DNA of 7,637 bases, from positions 1-7,637 of the forward strand of contig JAQIBO010000426.1 of the NCBI GenBank assembly GCA_027859055.1, in the 5' to 3' direction. Under the pieces are notes generated by a model that searched no databases, was not told where the DNA came from, and saw only the letters and a program-made list of their open reading frames with translations. The translations under genes were made by a program, and so were the position numbers. This document shows, piece after piece, positions 5,497 to 7,637 of the stretch (position 1 is the first letter of the stretch; each line of letters opens with the position of its first letter). The stretch comes from Spirochaeta sp. (GTDB lineage Bacteria > Spirochaetota > Spirochaetia > DSM-27196 > Alkalispirochaetaceae).

Positions 5497-5856
5497 ATGA
5501 AGCGTGTAATGGAAAAGAACCGCCGACGAAGTAAGCGAAAGCGGCGCGTGCGCGGTCGGATCAGCGGGACCTCTGCGCGGCCACGGCTGAGTGTGTTTCG
5601 CTCGAACAAGAACGTGTACGTTCAGGCGATCGATGACGAAGGCAGCCGGACTATCGCGTCAGCGTCGAGTATCAGCGGCGGAATGAAAGGGCTCAAGGCA
5701 AACGTGGAGGACGGTCAGAAGATCGGTGAAGCGATTGGTAAAGAGCTGGTCGGCCTGAAGATTACGGAAGCTGTCTTTGACCGGAACGGGTATCTGTACC
5801 ATGGCGTCGTTAAATCGATCGCCGAGGGTGCCCGCAAAGCCGGCGTGAAGTTCTAG
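5497..5856 (+). CDS. rplR: 50S ribosomal protein L18 (uL18)
   Basis: L18 binds 5S rRNA and joins it to the 50S central protuberance with L5. The product is 119 residues. The first 20 are extremely basic (MEKNRRRSKRKRRVRGR within 5-21), as is normal for the rRNA-binding arm, followed by ISGTSARPRLSVFRSN (22-37), YVQAIDD (41-47) and the C-terminal signature FDRNGYLYHGVVKSIAEGAR (94-113) ending in GVKF. The ATG at 5497 has AGGTAGGA at 5485-5492 upstream; an ATG at codon 5 is a possible alternative but is less well spaced. The TAG stop runs into GGGG, the likely rpsE binding site. Confidence 0.97.
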   Translation: MKRVMEKNRRRSKRKRRVRGRISGTSARPRLSVFRSNKNVYVQAIDDEGSRTIASASSISGGMKGLKANVEDGQKIGEAIGKELVGLKITEAVFDRNGYLYHGVVKSIAEGARKAGVKF

Positions 5857-5860
5857 GGGG
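5856..5860 (+). promoter_or_regulatory. G-rich ribosome binding site supporting the GTG start of rpsE
   Basis: The run GGGGG begins on the last base of the rplR stop and ends six bases before the GTG at 5867. The alternative ATG at 5879 has no comparable upstream site, so GTG is preferred, though moderately. Confidence 0.5.
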
Positions 5861-5866
5861 TATTGC

Positions 5867-6361
5867 GTGGATCGTGGTATGGACAAAGAGTTCTCCGAAA
5901 AGCTCATCAAGCTGAACCGGGTGGCAAAAGTAGTGAAGGGCGGTCGCCGCTTCTCCTTTTCCGCACTGGTCGTTGTTGGTGATCGAAACGGACGTGTTGG
6001 ATATGGCTATGGCAAGGCCAACGACGTTTCGGAAGCGATTCGGAAAGGCGTTGAACGCGCAAAGCGGGGGATGATCGAGGTTCCCCGGCAGAAGCAGACG
6101 ATTCCCCATCGAGTGGAAGGACGGTTCAAGAGTGCCAACGTCCTGTTGAAACCTGCTGCCCCGGGTACCGGTATAATCGCCGGCGGGCCGGTGCGCGCGG
6201 TTCTTGAAGTTGGCGGAATTAATGACGTCCTCAGTAAGTCGATGGGCAGTCAGAACGCGGTGAACATCGTGAAAGCGGTTTTTCAGGGCCTCTCAGAACT
6301 GATGCAGGCGCGGGAAGTGGCGCAGAACCGTGGAAAGACGTTGAAGGACATGTGGGGGTGA
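5867..6361 (+). CDS. rpsE: 30S ribosomal protein S5 (uS5)
   Basis: S5 helps form the mRNA entry channel, influences decoding accuracy and, in many bacteria, is where spectinomycin-resistance changes occur. The product from GTG is 164 residues, close to the E. coli 167. The N-terminal double-stranded-RNA-binding domain reads KLNRVAKVVKGGRRFSFSAL (15-34), containing the conserved loop VKGGRRFSF, then GRVGYGYGKANDVSEAIRKG (42-61). The C-terminal domain has LLKPAAPGTGIIAGGPVRAV (93-112) and GSQNAVNIVKA (127-137), ending TLKDMWG, an ending I recall from spirochaete S5. An ATG at codon 5 is an alternative start. The spectinomycin loop shows no obvious deletion. The TGA stop is four bases from the rpmD GTG. 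Confidence 0.97.
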   Translation: MDRGMDKEFSEKLIKLNRVAKVVKGGRRFSFSALVVVGDRNGRVGYGYGKANDVSEAIRKGVERAKRGMIEVPRQKQTIPHRVEGRFKSANVLLKPAAPGTGIIAGGPVRAVLEVGGINDVLSKSMGSQNAVNIVKAVFQGLSELMQAREVAQNRGKTLKDMWG

Positions 6362-6365
6362 GATC

Positions 6366-6545
6366 GTGAAAGTACGAATTACGCTCGTCAGAAGCCCCCT
6401 TGGACGAAAACCAAACCAGCGCAAGACCGTTGAGGCGCTTGGACTGAAACGCATTCGTCACAGCGTAGTCCAGGAACTGAATGGTCCCATCCAGGGAATG
6501 ATCGATACGGTTTCTCATCTGGTTCGGGTAGAGGAAGAAAAATGA
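6366..6545 (+). CDS. rpmD: 50S ribosomal protein L30 (uL30)
   Basis: L30 is a small 50S protein that is absent from some bacterial lineages. The 59-residue product is the expected size and sits in its expected place between S5 and L15. It begins MKVRITLVRSPLGRKPNQ (1-18) and continues KTVEALGLKRIRHSVVQ (20-36), matching the family pattern of RS-x-(I/L)-G then Q-x-x-T-x-x-ALGL-x-x-x-x-x-SV. The start is GTG at 6366, preceded by GGGGGTG at 6354-6360, five bases away, which overlaps the rpsE stop. The reading frame overlaps rplO by four bases (ATGA). It is short enough to be missed by length-filtered gene finding. Confidence 0.95.
   Translation: MKVRITLVRSPLGRKPNQRKTVEALGLKRIRHSVVQELNGPIQGMIDTVSHLVRVEEEK
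6531..6536 (+). promoter_or_regulatory. Ribosome binding site GAGGAA for rplO
   Basis: GAGGAA inside the end of rpmD lies five bases before the ATG at 6542 and eleven before the ATG at 6548. It favours 6542 but leaves the later methionine codons (6548, 6551) possible. Confidence 0.55.
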
Positions 6546-7006
6546 GTATGATGATCCATGCGCCGGCAGGTGCGACCAGACAGGCAAAACGCCTCGGCCG
6601 CGGTATCGGCTCCGGAACGGGGAAGACCTCAGGGAAGGGGCATAAAGGCCAGAATGCTCGGTCCGGCGGTAGCGTTCGTCCGGGGTTCGAAGGCGGTCAG
6701 ATGCCGTTGTTTCGGCGGATCGCAAAACGGGGCTTTTCAAACTACCGATTCAAGACCACCTATGTTCCGTTGAACCTCGACGTTCTCTCCGCCCGGTTCG
6801 CTGCCGGTGAGACTGTCGATATTCCGACACTCCGGGAAAAACGGTTGATCGGCAAGAACGTTCAGGACGTCAAAGTTCTTGGTCGGGGTGAAATAGAAAT
6901 AGCTGTCACGATTCGAGGGCTTGCGGTCTCCGCTGGCGCCCGGAAAAAAATTGAGGCAGCAGGCGGCACCGTTGAGACGGTCGTTGCTGAGGAAACAGAA
7001 GGGTAA
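6542..7006 (+). CDS. rplO: 50S ribosomal protein L15 (uL15)
   Basis: L15 is a late 50S assembly protein with an extended N-terminal arm that threads through 23S rRNA. The product is 154 residues (E. coli 144). The glycine-rich arm LGRGIGSGTGKTSGKGHKGQ (18-37) is followed by NARSGGSVRPGFEGGQMPLF (38-57) and RRIAKRGF (58-65), then a globular domain ending in an acidic tail (VVAEETEG). The usual proline of the RR-x-PKRGF motif is alanine here (A61), a mild variation. Three methionine codons (1, 3 and 4) cluster at the start; the first is chosen because of the ATGA overlap with rpmD and its ribosome binding site. Confidence 0.97.
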   Translation: MSMMIHAPAGATRQAKRLGRGIGSGTGKTSGKGHKGQNARSGGSVRPGFEGGQMPLFRRIAKRGFSNYRFKTTYVPLNLDVLSARFAAGETVDIPTLREKRLIGKNVQDVKVLGRGEIEIAVTIRGLAVSAGARKKIEAAGGTVETVVAEETEG

Positions 7007-7011
7007 GGCGT

Positions 7012-7637
7012 ATGGCCTCTAATCCGATCGCGGACATTTTCAAGATCAAGGATCTCCGAGAGCGGGTGTTGTTCACCTTCGGGATGCTTGCAATTTTTCG
7101 ACTGGGCGCGACGATCCCGATTCCCGGACTTAACCTGAACGCACTGCAGTCCTATTTTCTGGCTCAGCAGGCGGGAGCAGGCATTTCCGTGACGGATTAT
7201 CTGGACTTTTTCGCCGGCGGCGCGTTTTCTCGGTTCAGTGTTTTCATGCTGGGGATCATGCCGTATATCTCGATGTCGATCATCATGCAGTTGCTGCTGC
7301 TGGTCTTCCCGAGTTTGAAGCGGATCTCTGAAGAAGACGGTGGACGGAAAAAGATTCAACGGTATACGCGCTTCGGTACGGTGGGCGTCGCGTTGATACA
7401 GTCATTTGCGGTCACGGTGTATGCCGACAGCATCCCTGACGCGATTACGATCTCCCGTGGCTTGTACACCTTTGTGTCCATGTTGTCGGTGACGACGGGA
7501 ACCGTGTTCCTCATGTGGATGGGTGAACAGATTAACCAGCGGGGAATTGGAAACGGTATTTCTCTCCTGATATTCAGCGGGATCGTGGCGCGTATGCCGA
7601 ACGCAATCTGGTTGTTGTTCACCCGGGTTCGGAGTGG
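7012..7637 (+). CDS. secY: Protein translocase subunit SecY, 3' end cut by the window
   Basis: SecY is the central channel of the SecYEG translocon in the cytoplasmic membrane, exporting unfolded proteins and inserting membrane proteins. The frame is open to the window edge, giving 208 of an expected 430-450 residues. It starts MASNPIADIFKIKDLRERVL, and the first membrane segment is about residues 18-37, ending in the conserved IPIPG (35-39). The plug and second segment follow: DFFAGGAFSRFSVFMLGI (65-82), then MPYISMSIIMQLL (83-95). The third segment is about 121-137 and the fourth about 155-171, followed by the conserved loop GEQINQRGIGNGISLLIF (171-188). AAGGG at 6999-7003, in the end of rplO, lies eight bases upstream of the ATG. 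Its place after rplO is the standard one. Confidence 0.98.
   Translation, partial: MASNPIADIFKIKDLRERVLFTFGMLAIFRLGATIPIPGLNLNALQSYFLAQQAGAGISVTDYLDFFAGGAFSRFSVFMLGIMPYISMSIIMQLLLLVFPSLKRISEEDGGRKKIQRYTRFGTVGVALIQSFAVTVYADSIPDAITISRGLYTFVSMLSVTTGTVFLMWMGEQINQRGIGNGISLLIFSGIVARMPNAIWLLFTRVRS

Noticed and set aside
1..7637. Internal promoters, terminators, tRNAs, mobile elements or CRISPR repeats
   Set aside because: Gaps between genes are 0-15 bases, leaving no room, and no repeats or T-rich hairpin ends were seen.

Overview
The window is a gapless stretch of a bacterial S10-spc ribosomal protein operon, all on the + strand: rplB (5' cut) - rpsS - rplV - rpsC - rplP - rpmC - rpsQ - rplN - rplX - rplE - rpsN - rpsH - rplF - rplR - rpsE - rpmD - rplO - secY (3' cut). 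The order is the classical conserved one. The start of L2 (PITPGLRFKTT), the end of S5 (TLKDMWG) and a short 61-codon zinc-ribbon (type Z) S14 resemble, from memory, spirochaete sequences of the Treponema/Spirochaeta type. I lean to a moderate-GC member of Spirochaetota, perhaps from a metagenome assembly; this placement is inference and was not tested by search.

Layout: 1-2160 holds the late S10 half (L2, S19, L22, S3); 2161-3069 holds L16, L29 and S17; 3081-7006 holds the spc half (L14, L24, L5, S14, S8, L6, L18, S5, L30, L15); from 7012 the first 208 codons of the SecY translocon subunit run off the end. Intergenic gaps are 0-15 bases, several genes overlap by 1-4 bases, and there is no gene-free stretch, terminator or recognisable internal promoter. 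All products except SecY assemble into the 30S or 50S subunit; SecY is the membrane channel, co-transcribed here as in most bacteria. Stop codons are mostly built into the next gene's Shine-Dalgarno sequence (TAGG, TGAGG) or start codon (TGATG, ATGA), which suggests translational coupling along the transcript.

The one real anomaly is in rpsN. A clean 61-codon S14 frame (4335-4520) carries an in-frame TAG at codon 15 (4377-4379), where the family normally has lysine. The frame is otherwise perfect on both sides, and an ATG sits two codons after the TAG. TAG is also the genuine stop of seven genes here (including rpsN itself), so genome-wide amber reassignment is unlikely. A point mutation, an assembly or sequencing error, stop/restart translation, or a redundant S14 copy elsewhere are the candidate explanations. 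I see no mobile element, CRISPR array, RNA gene or new multi-gene system in this window.
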